Shown: positions 33,567 to 45,468 of the stretch, piece after piece
Position numbering within the stretch: position 1 is the stretch's first letter
Layout: every line of letters starts with the position of its first letter
Assembly (NCBI RefSeq): GCF_963169125.1
Contig: NC_084802.1
Coordinates: 20,801,107-20,865,106 of the forward strand
DNA: 64,000 bases
DNA from: Humulus lupulus
Taxonomy: Eukaryota; Streptophyta; Magnoliopsida; Rosales; Cannabaceae
Direction: 5' to 3'
Program-made: the position numbers and the translations under genes
The notes under the pieces: model-generated
The model's input: the letters and a program-made list of their open reading frames with translations, nothing else
The model's database searches: none
What the model was told of the DNA's origin: nothing

Positions 33567-34139
33567 TCAAGCAAAACAAATAATGCCAAAGACCCGAGGA
33601 GCAACTGGAAACAATGACTTACCAAGAAAAAGAATTTTAAATGGGATCTCACCATTAAGTACTGAGGATGGCATGCGATTAATAAGAAAGCATGTTGTGG
33701 AAATTGCATCGGCCCAAAAAGGTTTAGGAACTTTCATTTGAAACAAGAGGGCACGTGCAGTTTCAAAAAGACGTATGTTTTTACGTTCTGCTACACCATT
33801 TTGGGGTGCAGTATCAACGCAAGAAGTTTCATGAAGCATGCCATTAGAGATCATATAAGATTGAAATTGAGTAGATGTGTATTCCTTGGCATTATCACTT
33901 CGCAAAGTACGAACAGACACATTAAATTGATTTTGAATCTCAACACAAAAATCACAAAATATAGAAAACAACTCAGAATGATTTTTCATTAAATATAACC
34001 AAGTTACACGAGAATAATCATCCACAAAAGTTACAAAATACCTGAATCCAGGTTTAGACAAAATAGGAGAAGGACCCCAAACATTAGAATGAACTAACTC
34101 AAAAGGAACACTAACACGTTTATTGACTCGAGGACTCAA
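33567..34139 (-). pseudogene. Copia J integrase core
   Basis: The domain contains FELVHSNVWGPSPI (the first catalytic Asp of the usual H-S/T-D-V-W-G motif is Asn here), then YFVTFVDDYSRVTWLYLM, LRSDNAKEYTSTQF (second Asp) and TAPQNGVAERKN (Glu). The Asp to Asn change at the first DDE position would itself destroy integration activity. A frameshift or stop at the C-terminal end (near 33567) follows. It would integrate cDNA into chromosomes in an intact copy. Confidence 0.88.
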
Positions 34140-34660
34140 ACTAACACGATGATGTTTGGCAAACTAACATGACTCACAATCTAAGGAAGACACCTTACTA
34201 TATTGGGGACAAAGCTTCTTGAGCAAAGGAAGGGATGGATGGCCCAAACGACAATGAGCCTCAAAAGCGGAAGTGACACTCGGACAAGCAATAGGAGTTG
34301 AGGACAGTGGATCAAGAACATACAGGCCACCAGATTCATGTCCTTTACCAATAATTTTCTTCGTCATAAGATCCTGAAATAAACAATGATCGGGAAAGAA
34401 AGAGATGCAACAATTCAAATTACGAGTGAGTTGACTAACAGAAAGCAAATTAAAGGATAAATTAGGTAAATGTAAGACTGATGACAAAGTAAGCAAAGGT
34501 GTAGGAGTAACAGTGCCAGATCCAAGAACAAAAGATGGTGATCCATCAGCTAAGGTAACAGAAGAAGTGGGACTATAAGACTGAAGAGTGGAAAAGAGAC
34601 TGGAATTACTTGTCATGTGATCTATGGCACCAGAATCAATGACCCATTTTGAGGATGTGG
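34140..34660 (-). pseudogene. Copia J protease and zinc-binding region before integrase
   Basis: Near 34628-34650 the minus strand encodes WVIDSGAIDHMTS, the retropepsin active-site motif (D-S-G), in the frame that continues into the ORF 34164-34616. That ORF holds the protease body (LPNLSFNLLSVSQL) and the HCRLGHPSLPLLKKL plus LDCESC residues of the GAG-pre-integrase zinc-binding domain. A stop at 34164-34166 separates it from the integrase core. Protease and integrase are thus separate pieces of one broken polyprotein. Confidence 0.85.
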
Positions 34661-35672
34661 AAAGAAGGCATGCATTAGATTTACCTGAATCAGCAATTGC
34701 AGTGACAGAAGGAGATGAAGACTTGAGTGATTCTTGGTACCTTGAGAACTTGGCAAATTCATCCGCAGAAATAATGACCGATTTTTCAGATGCATCACTA
34801 GTGCTTGTAACATTAGCATAGTGTTTTTGCTGATTTTTAAACTGTAGCTTCTTACACTCGAACTTGGTATGGCCTGGTTTCTTACAATAGTTTCACATAA
34901 TGCTCCCGGATTCCGGTGTTCGATTATCAGGCCTTTGTGAATTACCTCCTTTGGAACCATTTGGAGTAGATTTTCTCCATGGTGCATGATTATTATGACC
35001 AACCAAAGCACTATTAAGAGAAACAGATGGAGTAGTTTCTGTACGAAGAACACGGCTAAAGACATCTTGTAAAGAGGAGACATCACACCCAGAAAGAAAC
35101 CCAGAAAGAACTTGTGACTTTGCAGAGTCAAAGTCAGATGAGAGTCCTGCTAGAAAGCTCATGATAGCCATCTGCTCTCGCTAGCGCTGTTTAACCTTCA
35201 CATCAGAACTAAATGGCAACAACACATTAAGCTCTTCGTATGTCCTCTTAAATGTCATAAAGTAGTTTATAAGAGACTGATCTTGTTTCTCCGCGCGATA
35301 AAAGGATTTGCAAACATCATACATACGCGATAGATGGTTTTTTCCAGAATACAAAAACTCCAAGTAATCCATTAGTTCTTTAACCAATTCACAATGATTA
35401 ATTAAACTAATTACCTCATTATCAATAGAATTTTGAATTTGAAGAAACAAGCGAGCATCCTCACGTAGCCACACTTTTCTTGAATCGTCTTTTTCTTTGG
35501 GAGGATCATCAGTTAAGTGATCATCTTTGTCAATACTCCTTAGATAAAGTCGAATCGTCTTACTCCATTCCAAATAATTCGGACCAATCAATTTATGGTC
35601 CGTGATTTTAGACATCACGGGAACCACATCAGAAATAAATAGTGGTTTTGGATCTGATTTCATCTCTGCCAT
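34661..35672 (-). pseudogene. Copia J gag
   Basis: The likely start is the Met codon at 35672-35670 (MAEMKSDPKPLF). The protein shows the UBN2-type copia gag: LIGPNYLEWSKTIRLYLR, then a helical region to 35181, a frame break at 35172-35180, and continuation at 35171-34893 (SFLAGLSSDFDSAKSQVL). A zinc knuckle follows, where the expected first Cys codon is a TGA stop (34895-34893), then YCKKPGHTKFECKKL. The protein would form the particle shell and bind RNA. The ORF at 34622-35131 is a shifted-frame shadow. Confidence 0.85.
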
Positions 35673-36137
35673 AACCTCAAAAACAAATATTGGAAGAGAC
35701 AAGACAGAATCGAACAACAAAGAACAAGTAAAGAACACCCAGATACGAAGAAGTGAGAAATACCAAACTACAACCTGAGACAGATGCGAGTAGGCTCAAG
35801 AGGAGCCGAGAAACGAACCGGAGATGATTCGCCGTCGAAATCCCCGTCACACGCGCCTCCACGCGCCGACGCGTGGGGTAGGTGGCAGAAGGAACAAGCG
35901 GCGCGTGAGCCACACGCGCGAGAAATCCGGTGACCGAACTTTGGGGTTTGGCAGATCGGCAACTGGGCAATCTTTCTGAGTGGGCGGTGAGAACAAATGA
36001 TCACTCTAAAGATGGTTTCCGAAAAAAAAAAAAAAAGAACCCTAATTGAAAAACCCAAATTTGTGATGAACTCTGATTGAAACCCCAATTTGTAATGAAC
36101 CCTAATTTCGAATTTCGAATTCTCAATCTCAAAATCA
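35673..36137 (-). other. Copia J leader
   Basis: This is the untranslated leader between the primer site and gag. It contains a GC-rich stretch around 35830-35930 with ORFs on the minus strand (35677-35970, 35768-36187) that have no domain and probably are not translated. Confidence 0.6.
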
Positions 36138-36149
36138 GCTCTGATACCA
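36138..36149 (-). other. Copia J primer binding site (initiator tRNA-Met)
   Basis: Minus-strand TGGTATCAGAGC directly abuts the 5' LTR. Confidence 0.9.
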
Positions 36150-36302
36150 TGTAAAATATGGTGAATGAATTGTGATATTTTATTCAATAGAATAGTATGT
36201 ATTTATATACAAAATTAAAGACTAAATAGGAAACTAACTAAATACAATTAACTCTAATTTCTACAACTAATATACAGCTAATATAGCTAATATATTCTAA
36301 CA
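36150..36302 (-). repeat. Copia J 5' LTR
   Basis: This 153-bp copy is nearly identical to 23479-23631 and is followed by the target duplication GAAAC. Confidence 0.92.
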
Positions 36303-36307
36303 GAAAC

Positions 36308-36919
36308 ATTATGACCATGTTACATGTTTAATACAATATTATATGCATCCTTATTTTATCTTTTTTTTCTAACATATGATTTTTCAAATTTAATTTTAAG
36401 CTTTATTATTTATTAATAATACACCTACATATGAAATAAAGAAAAGAAAATAATAACAAAATCAGAATGAGAGAAAAGAAGAATGAGAGTGAGGGAGGAG
36501 AAAAAGTGACAAAGAAATTGGGGTTACATTTAAGAGTTTATTAATAATAAATTGATATGTGAAATAATGAGAAGAAATAACTTTGCGAGAAAGAGGACGA
36601 AAGTGTGGTGACTTTTTTAATCTTGGAAAAATAATATTTTATATAAAATAATTTCCTAAATATAATGTTTAAATTCATCATTTTTGTAGTCATTTATATA
36701 ACTCATTGAAATTTTAGACTACATATTACTACACATAATTTGTAAAAAAATTCTTTGTCATAACTTTAGACTATGTTTGTAGAAAGGATGGAAACTTTAA
36801 TGAATGGAGAGTTTAAGAAGAATGAAGAATTTGATGGATAGAAAAGATGATTTCTTTCTTACTTTTTTATGTTGTTTGACATTGAGAAAGAGTGGGAAAT
36901 ATGGATACAAAGTTTGATA
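36308..36919. other. AT-rich non-coding spacer
   Basis: No gene or RNA is supported. It lies between copia J and the Mutator-like element and seems to be older host sequence. Confidence 0.5.
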
Positions 36920-37558
36920 TCAAAATTATGGGAAATTCTATAGTTGGGGCACTAATTTTGGCTCTATTGGTAGAGACATCTTTGTTTTTGGCACGTGGTG
37001 AAATTATAACCTAATTTTTTTTATATGATGGTGTACTTTGTAGTTATAGTAGGCATCTCACCAATTTTTGAAAAAAATCAAATAATTTACAGTATCAAAA
37101 AATAGAATTCAAAATAGTGAGTTACAGGCAGATAAACAAAACAAGCACGCATGCAATTGACTGCTTAAACAACGTCTTCTATAATGCCTCGATTTCTCGA
37201 GACGTCACTTACAAGTATGTTTTAAAACATTAACCTCTTTATGACGTAAAATACACATTTAATGAATTAAACTAATGCATGGGATCCCATTATATAAAAT
37301 AAAAGTGATTTGAATGCATAATTATTCAAATCGTGATTGAGCATACAAAATACTCAAAAATTCAAAAATAGTCAAATTGTTTAAGTTACAAAACAGTAAT
37401 AAGTTTTCTTTATAAAACATAAAACCCCTAAGACCTTCCCACTAACATGTATTATCATCGCCTTGAGTCGCCACTTCACTGTTTGTCTTTGTCTCTACAT
37501 GCAACACAGATTACCCATGAGCTAACGCCTAGTAAAAAGAGTTTATGTAGGACATAAC

Positions 37559-38703
37559 TGTTGACTCAAAGTCATCATCACTCTTATTTTGATGATATAC
37601 AATAACTAACCATTCTTGATTTTGTAGCAAAAGCATTAGACATTTCATCTTCTGAAACCACCACTTTTCTTATTGGAAACAAGTTTACTCAAATGATCAA
37701 GAAGAGTAACAAATTTGTAACCAGAAAAACCCAAAATTTGTTACCAAAGCAAAAAAGGCCACCTGCCCAGAAATTTCACAGGCAGGTCGACTAGCATGTC
37801 ACCCTTGGTGGGCCCAGCAATTTGGCAGTTTTTATTTTGAAAGTACAGCTCCAATGGTTCTTTTGGCCAGTCGACCGGCTGCTTGCCCAGTTGAAGTCAG
37901 AGAGCTCCAAAATGCCTCAACGACTCTATTTTGCTTCCCTCTATAAATAGACTTACCTCTAGACTTAATACATAGCTAATACCAGTTTTATACCATAGTA
38001 TTAAGCTAGAGAAAGTGTTCTACGCTCTTACCTTGTGTAAATCATTCCAAAATACTTTTCACACACTTGAGCCAAAATTGTGAGGATTTATTTGTAAGTG
38101 TGTTCATCTCTCTCTAGGTTCTCAACTAGTATTTATCACCCTTAGAGAGAGTGAAAACTATTGTACTTCATATTTCTATCTATCTTTGTAAAGTGAGATT
38201 GACACTTCAACAATTCGCAAGATAGGTGAGGTTGGCACCAGATTCCCAACAACTTAGCATTGGTGAGGTTGGCACCGGATTCACAACAACTCGGCATTGG
38301 TGAGGTTGGCCGCGGAATCACAACAACCCGACGTTAGTGAGATTGGAACTGAACAAACAATCCGTGTAAGAGGTTTGGGTATACCTTGGTGAAAATTCCT
38401 CAATTGTAAAAGGATTAGTCAAGCCTTTTAACTTGGCTCGTTACTAGAACTCAAAGTTAGTCTTAGCTTTGAAGACCAAGGACCTAGGTGGCTTTAGTTT
38501 CACCGAACCTTGTAAAAAGAGAGTTTGCATCATTCTAACCATAAACTCCTTTACATTTGCGCTTACATGATTATTTTCATTGGTTCTATCTATTTATTGC
38601 ATGAAAGTTTCAGTAAGTTGCTAGAAATAAATTGTTGAGTTTTAAATTCCCAATCCCCCCCCCCCCCCCCCCCCAACTCTTGGGAGTCAATCTTGGGCTA
38701 ACA
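37559..38703 (+). mobile_element. Solo LTR G
   Basis: It starts TGTTGACTC, ends GGGCTAACA and is flanked by the exact duplication ATAAC (37554-37558 and 38704-38708). A TATA-like box CTATAAATAG is at 37941-37950. Downstream, at 38225-38345, a ~37-bp unit (ggtgaggttggcacc) repeats about three times. A run of 20 cytosines occupies 38655-38674. No internal region remains, so this is a solo LTR. Confidence 0.88.
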
Positions 38704-39235
38704 ATAACTCCCTCTAACTAGAAAACATAAGCATCAATGATAACTTCACAATTAATCACATGTGATATAAACACAATACCACAGTAAAAATCCAATGCAT
38801 GTTGTAATCATGAAATATAATTTTCCCTGCCTTATGCAATACTCACACTTGGCATTCCCACGAGGCATCTCATTACAATGAATCATTCTAACCATAAAAT
38901 CATTTACATTTGTGCTTACTTGATTATTTTCATTGGTTCTATCTATTTATTGCATGAAAATTTCAGTAAGTTGCTAGAAATAGATAGTTGAGTTTTAAAT
39001 TCCTAATCCCCCCCCCCCCCCCCCCCCCCATTCTTGGGAGTCAATCTTGGGCTAACAATAACCCTCTAACTAGATAACATAAGCATCAATGATAACTTCA
39101 CAATTAATCACATGTGATATAAACACAATACCACAGTAAAAATCCAATGCATGTTGTACTCATGAAATGTAATTTTTCCTACCTTATGCAATACTCACAC
39201 TTGTCATTCCCACGAGGCATCTCATTACAATGAAT
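38530..39235. repeat. 353-bp tandem duplication across the end of solo LTR G
   Basis: Two adjacent copies (38530-38882 and 38883-39235) each contain the last ~174 bp of LTR G, its ATAAC junction and ~179 bp of flank. Both retain a long cytosine run (20 and 22). The duplication therefore postdates the LTR insertion. Confidence 0.9.
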
Positions 39236-40071
39236 TATACTCACCCATGATAATACATGCAAGTGTTATGCTCACACAAGCAGCAATTACATAGAATACG
39301 CCTATATTCTATCATTTAAACATGTCAACTATGTAGCCATCTAAGCACTATTCTCATGCTAACAATATTATTGTAATATAACCAATCATAGTACATATGT
39401 ACATAAAATAACAAACCATAAAACAAGGTTGTATGTTTAGACATATACCCTATGCGCAGATGTCCACTCTTCTTACCTTATTCATGACAAGTTATTCCTT
39501 TTTCTGAACCCTCTTGTTGAACTTCCTTGCCACAACTGAGGCCCTAAACACTCACAAGATGGTATCAAAACTCAAAATGCATTCAAGCATCAAAACAAAC
39601 ACAGTTTCAAGCAATACATGACCTAATTTCGATAATAGGTCTTCAACCACATCACAAATAGTATAATTATCATGCATGACCTTCATTTAACCTAATTAGA
39701 CCATAATAATCATTCTAACATTCTACATGTGTTCATACAGAAACTTTTTACGTAACAATTACAAAATACCCTTTTTAGCCCAAAGTTCACCTTTTTTCAT
39801 GGCAAATTAATTTATTTTAAACCACCTTTAAGGCCTATCTTATTTCCAAAATTAAATTTTAAGATTTACAATATAATTTACCAAATACTATTTAAAGTTT
39901 CCTGATAATTCTCCACTTATTCACAAATTACGAATTAATTCCCAAAAACTATTTTTAACACTGAAAATGACCTTTCTTATACTTTGAAATGACTGGAAAT
40001 TAATCAAAAAAATCAATTTAACTTACTACAAAATATTGAAATATTAATCATGCATCATGTTCAATATTTTA

Positions 40072-42075
40072 TGTAACGCCCTAATTTCTCATAGATTACC
40101 GAGAACACAACATTAGGTCATAATTGTAAATATTGCTTTTTTATTGAATACAAATTTAAAATAAAATACTCTTTGATAAAAATAAATAAATAGGCCCGCT
40201 TGATCTTCCTTGAATATATGGTCCCCACGAGTACATCACAAAGCTCTTAGGTCCTCACTCGCCACCGGCCTTTCTATCCTTAATTTCCTGAAATAACATC
40301 ATAAGGGGTGAGCTTCTAAGCCCAGTAAGGAAAATACAAACAAGAGTTAGTCATATACTCATATAATCAAACATATCATACATTTTACCAAAGTCATACC
40401 AAAACTTATTTATACTATCACACAACAATAAACACTAGGTCATATCATAATCTAAATCATATCATAGTCATAAATCATAGGTCATAGATGATAAATCATA
40501 AACCATAAGTCATAATGCATACTCATAATCATAACTATGGGTCATAAGCCATAATCATAACTATAGGTCATAGGCCATAAATCATAATCATAACTATAGG
40601 TCATAATAACAAGTTAGATATAATAAAAAGATAAGTGTTTATACAGGGGTGGCAATTAAGCTCCAGACATAAGTCTGTCATACACCGGACATCACTTAGG
40701 TCTGTCATAAAGTTGTGGCAACCAAGCCTACCGGACATAGTCCATCATACATCATTGGACACTTTAGGTCCAGACACACTTACCCCTTTATTGTACCTGA
40801 AATGTTAGGTCATACAAACATAAATTATATCATAAACTAGGTCATAATACTAAACTATCTAATTTTCCATACCAAAAACTGGAATATTGGAGACAAGAGC
40901 GGGATTGAAACTCCTAAAACCAAACATAAAGAAACCATAAATTTCTAAAGAAATGAAGTTGAAGAGAAGATCTAAACCATTGGGATAGAAACTTACCGAA
41001 AACTTCATGTTTCAAAGAAATTGAAGACCTAACCAAAAGTCACTATCACAAGTTAGGATTTGAAGAAAAATTAACGAATAATAGAGTCTATAGTGAACTA
41101 AACCTGAAGATAATGAATACCTTGGATAGCTTAGAACCTCGATCTATACCTCGAACACCGAAAATCACACAAAAAATTACTTCCCAAGTGTTTATACAAG
41201 CTTTAGATTTGAAAGCTTTAACCCCAAAACCCTAGTGTTTCTCTCTAGAATGATCTTAGCAGCTTGGAGGCTCTGAACTGTGCTTGAATGATGGATAGAA
41301 TGGCTGAGTGAAAGGTCCTATTTATAGAGTTCAAGGAGTGAAACTAACTCCTTTAAAATGAATAAATAAATGATTAAAATGAATAAATTTGAATTATCTG
41401 TTCAACAGATGCCCAGAACTCGGTCAAAAACGTTCAGGAAGGAGTCAAGGTTGTTGAGGGCTGTTTCTAGTTCAGAATTTTACGAACAACTCAAATATGG
41501 CCACTGGAGCCGATATATCGCCTAGGGTAGGCGATATATCGCCCCTACCATGATCTCGAGGGTCCGTGGTTTCGTTCGTGCGAAGTCGACGTATTTTCCG
41601 TATCAATTATAGGCGATATATCAGCCCTTATAACTACGATATATCGGCATACGCTGATATTTCAAACACGTTTTTGCACATTTCAGGATAATTTGAAATC
41701 GATTAAAACTACTTTGACTGAGTAAAACGTGATTCTAACAGATAATGGAAGGTTCTAGAGCTTCTAGATCTTTCTTATTAATTAAACTATTCATCAAAAA
41801 TACTTTAATCCTTAATAAACATGCTTGTGACAAGTGTCACGCTCTTATTTAATCTATCTAAACCTTAGGTTATAATAAATAATATTCTTATGACTATATT
41901 CATTAATCAAACCTTATGATAAAATTAATATTTCTAAACCATAGGTTAAACTTATAAAATCCATAACTATTTCTACGAGTTTCTAACTAAATCCCGGTTT
42001 TGACCAATATCCACGAAAACTAAAATTCTACAGCTACTACTACTATCTAGCTAAGTAAAATTCTGGGATGCTACA
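40072..42075 (-). mobile_element. Solo LTR X, relative of A and B
   Basis: It starts TGTAACGCCC, ends GGGATGCTACA and is flanked by the exact duplication TTTTA (40067-40071 and 42076-42080). Read on the minus strand a TATA-like box is at 41318-41330. CGATATATCG palindromes lie upstream at 41511, 41532 and 41637, plus a one-base variant at 41614. A run of 'ggtcata' phrases at 40440-40620 forms a short degenerate tandem. No coding sequence. Confidence 0.9.
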
Positions 42076-43498
42076 TTTTATGCCAAAAATCACATATTTA
42101 ATGCATAAAAAATAATAGAATAATTACCCAACCCAAGAAAAATCTCAAGTATATTTCTAAAATCATTTCTCACATTTTTAACATTATTTTACAGCCCCTA
42201 AAATAATATTAAAACAATGAGTACACCCATTTTCATAATTAATTCATTTAAATTCTATTTAATGATTAATTTTCACAATTAACTTAAAAAATATTAAGTT
42301 AATAACTTGCAACTTCAAAATTAGTTTCAATACTATTTTTAACATTTAAAAATCAAATTATACAGTCCCAAAAAGATATTAATATGCCCCAAAAATATAT
42401 TTGAAATATTAATGTAATATAACCAATTTTCATGCTCAAAAACTCACATCTTTATTGCAAAAAAATGTAAAATAATCAACTCTTGATTAAACAAGACCCT
42501 AGCATGTTACTAGATCAATTTCAAACATTTAAGCAATATTTTTCAGACCCAAAACCCCAAGTTATAGTGATGGTTGAACCTATAGTTCCCCAAAATCCAA
42601 ATTTTGATTCAATTAATCACATAAAATTCAACCACCACATACATGCCATAGAATCAAACAATAACACCCACCCGCCCATAGGCCAAAACCTAGAGATCTC
42701 ATTCTACAAAAAAAAAAAAAAAAAAGAATCAAAGATCAAGTTGAACATGCTTTTCTAACATCAAAGCAATAACACAAGCAATTCCTTACCTTGATTGTTT
42801 AATGCTAGCCCAAACCCTAGAAAACTTTCCTAGGCTTTGTGTGCTTTCAAAATTCCAATCCTCGGTCCATCAATCACTTAAAGTTCCTTTAGTTTCTTGA
42901 GAGATGAGAGTGTACAAATTCAATCACAATTCAAACAATTACCAATCCTTGAAGCATTAAATCCTCCTCCTTCTCTTTCTCTCCTTCGAACTCTCTCTTT
43001 CTTTCTCTCTTACGGGGTCAATGGTAGCTAGGGTAAAAGGGTGAGTAAGACACTCTAAGGTCCCGTTTATAGACGAGTTATAGGTTTAAATAAAATAAAT
43101 ATCTAAATGGAATTTTCATAACTCTAGGGTATTGTAACTTGGGACCCAGTTTTTACCCGATTACATTACGATTTTAGAAAAAGGATATTTCTATAAAATT
43201 GTATATAATTGAATTAGCTTTCTGAAGATACTAAGATTGTCCAAATCGGACTTTTACAGCTTCAGTTATGTCAATTTTACTACAAATGTGTCCAAAGTTA
43301 CAAGATTTCTAAGAAATGTAGTTTTCTCTCTCTAGAATTTTTTAATTCTTCTCTTCTTCATCTCTCTACAATTTCCACGATTTTTCTCATACAAGAGGCA
43401 ACCCTAGTAGTTATTTAAATAAAATAAAAGGAAACAAACTTGCTTGGTTGAATCCCTCCCAACAACTCACAAGAAAATAGGAAACTTAAAAAAAAAAT

Positions 43499-43520
43499 GA
43501 GAGAGAGAGAGAGAGAGAAT
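43499..43520. repeat. GA dinucleotide run
   Basis: About eleven GA units. Confidence 0.9.
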
Positions 43521-43729
43521 AGCTAAATTCCCTTTGATTTTGAAAATTGAGAATTAATCAGATTATTCTCACATTTTATATTCTCTAATTGCTCTCAAAA
43601 CTTATCTTAATAAAGGGTATAGTGGTCTTTACAAATTTTCCATACTATTGTTATTATAAAATATTTAATAATAATATAAATCATATAATAAAACCAAAAA
43701 AATCAATCCACCATTTTATCATTAGCTTA

Positions 43730-43756
43730 TAATAATAATAATAATAATAATAATAT
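43730..43756. repeat. AAT trinucleotide run
   Basis: About nine uninterrupted AAT/TAA units. Confidence 0.9.
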
Positions 43757-44180
43757 TTAAAAAATGAAAACAATACCTCGCTATTATTATTATTATGCTC
43801 ATAATCATAATAACAATTAAAATAAAGAAAATAATTAAATTAAACAAAAATAATTACTTGTTAGTCAATATACTTATGCCCTATCCATTTGAATGTATTT
43901 TGCTATAAACGCGATTCATACATACTTAAACTCATAGATATGTAAATTGACCAAAATGCCTTGGGTGGAAAAATTATGAAACTAACCTTCCGAGAAGGCA
44001 GATATTACATTTTCGGCACCGTAAATTATTCGAAAACTGGTGAGATGTCTGCTATAACTAAAATGTACACCATCATGTAAAAAAAAATTGGTCATAATTT
44101 CTCCATGTGCCGAAAACAGAGATGCCCATATCGGTAGGGGCAAAAGTAGACTCTCTACTATAAAATTCCCCTCAAAATTA

Positions 44181-44474
44181 CTACACTAACTATTTTAAAA
44201 TATGTATTTAAATTATTTGAATGGTATTCATATAATTTTCTGTATCTTCTTCTCCTACTATCCTATTTTTGGAGGGACTCATTTTTTAAGATTTGGAGGG
44301 AGAGCCCATCATCTTTTATATTGTCAAACAATTGAGTTTTGCTCTCCTCCCTCCAATCCTCTTGCCAAACATACGGTTAGTTGCGGTCTCTTGGCATTAT
44401 GAGTATTTGGGTTCGAATCATTTCTGGGATTCGTACATATATATAATTATATATTTAATATATTATATCAAATA
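44181..44474. other. Non-coding spacer
   Basis: Sequence between two transposons. It contains a short inverted pair ('ggagggactc' and 'ctccctccaatcc'), but no gene is supported. Confidence 0.45.
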
Positions 44475-44483
44475 TTCTAAATA

Positions 44484-45139
44484 AGAAAATTTGCAGCGAA
44501 AATTAATAAGTAGTATAAAAGGTTGCGCTTAATCACTAAGAAATTCTTTTTGCGGCAAGAATCAGTAATTAATTTGATATTTTGTACTTAAATCACTAAG
44601 TAGTTTTTTTTTGTTGCAAAAACCACATTTTATACCAATTTTATTTTAATTTTAATTAATTAATAAAAACCTAAAATAAATATATTTCTAATATTGAAAA
44701 AATATTTTAAGTTTGTTTTTTTTTTAATTATTTAAAAGTTTTAACATGAAAAAATTATTTAATTTTTCTTAAACTAAGTTTTAGAAAATTATACAACTTA
44801 ATTGAATTAAAACTTAGTTTAATTAAAATTAAATAATTTTTCATGTTGAAAATTTTAAATTATTTTTTATTTTTAAAAAATATTTTAAATTATTTTTCAA
44901 AGTTAGAAATGTATTTTTTTAGATTTTTATTAATTAATTAAAATCAAGACAAAATTAGTATAAAATATGACTTTTACAACAAAAAAAATTACTTAGTGAC
45001 TTAAGTGCAACATTTCAAACTACATAGTGACTTTTGTCGTGAAAAAACTACTTAATGAATTAAGTGCAACTTTTTAGACTACTTACTGATTTATGTGCAA
45101 CTTTTTAGACTACTTAATGATTTCCGTTGTAAACTTTCA
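44484..45139. mobile_element. Short Mutator-like MITE with long inverted repeats
   Basis: Inverted ends start AGAAAATTTGCAGCG on the left and, in reverse complement, TGAAAGTTTACAACGG on the right. Similarity continues for about 200 bp on each side ('ttgcaaaaac' and 'gtataaaat' phrases mirrored). The flanks TTCTAAATA (44475-44483) and TTTTAAATA (45140-45148) form a 9-bp duplication with one mismatch. It has no ORF. The near-complete inverted structure could fold into a long hairpin. Confidence 0.75.
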
Positions 45140-45468
45140 TTTTAAATAATAGGTCAATGCTATAAATGATGTTGACGCGGTTTTTTACTAACAGTAGATT
45201 TAGAAATCTAATAAGGATATTAGTGCTTATTTGTAAACCGAAATGATATTATAAGAACCCTTTCGTACAAACATAAGTTTAGAAATGATATTAATGATTT
45301 TCGTTGTAAACTTTCATTTTAAATAATAGGTCAATGCTATAAATGATGTTGTTGATGCGATTTTTTGCCAACAGTAGATTTAGAAATCTAATAAAGATAT
45401 TAGTGCTTATTTGTAAACCGAAATGATATTATAAGAACCCTTTCATACAAACACAAGTTTACGTGGTT
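45115..45468. repeat. 177-bp tandem duplication
   Basis: Copies at 45115-45291 and 45292-45468 share 'cgttgtaaactttcatttt' and 'gatttagaaatctaat'. Each contains the right tip of the MITE and the start of the LTR fragment, so it arose after both were present. Confidence 0.85.

Larger units (their letters stand above)
23479..36302 (-). mobile_element. Copia J: Ty1/copia element interrupted by gypsy K
   Basis: Two nearly identical 153-bp LTRs (23479-23631 and 36150-36302) with the exact target duplication GAAAC (23474-23478 and 36303-36307) bound the element. Read on the minus strand the order is gag, protease, integrase, RT and RNase H, the Ty1/copia order, with a tRNA-Met primer site at the right and a polypurine tract at the left. 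Gypsy element K (24797-32662) is inserted within RT. Without K the element is about 5 kb, normal for copia. Stops in several domains make it inactive, but the near-identical LTRs suggest a fairly recent insertion. Confidence 0.93.
37180..39750 (-). repeat. LTR family F, interrupted by solo LTR G
   Basis: The left end reads TATAATGCCTCGATTTC, a decayed version of the TGTAACGCCCCGATTTC end seen in reverse at 20925. The sequence is the reverse complement of 19843-20925 when solo LTR G (37559-38703) and the 353-bp duplication are removed. The right boundary is uncertain; a leader- and promoter-like stretch at 42780-43100 may belong to the same long LTR. Confidence 0.65.
42081..43989 (-). repeat. 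LTR-like and AT-rich sequence inside the Mutator-like element
   Basis: Region 42780-43100 looks like an LTR promoter and leader in minus orientation (pyrimidine tracts, 'gtttatagacgag' near 43070), probably part of long LTR F. The rest is AT-rich with simple repeats: a GA run at 43499-43520 and an AAT run at 43730-43756. The ORF 42483-42758 has no recognisable domain. Confidence 0.5.
36929..44171. mobile_element. Mutator-like element with long inverted ends, filled by LTR insertions
   Basis: Terminal inverted repeats of roughly 175-185 bp lie at 36929-37105 and 43990-44171: 'gatggtgtac' at 37024 faces its complement near 44070, and the 'atctcacca' phrase is also mirrored. The exact 9-bp duplication TCAAAATTA flanks the element at 36920-36928 and 44172-44180. 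Long inverted ends and a 9-bp duplication are the diagnosis of Mutator-type transposons. No transposase is visible. With the nested LTRs removed little interior remains, so it was probably a short non-autonomous copy. Confidence 0.85.
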
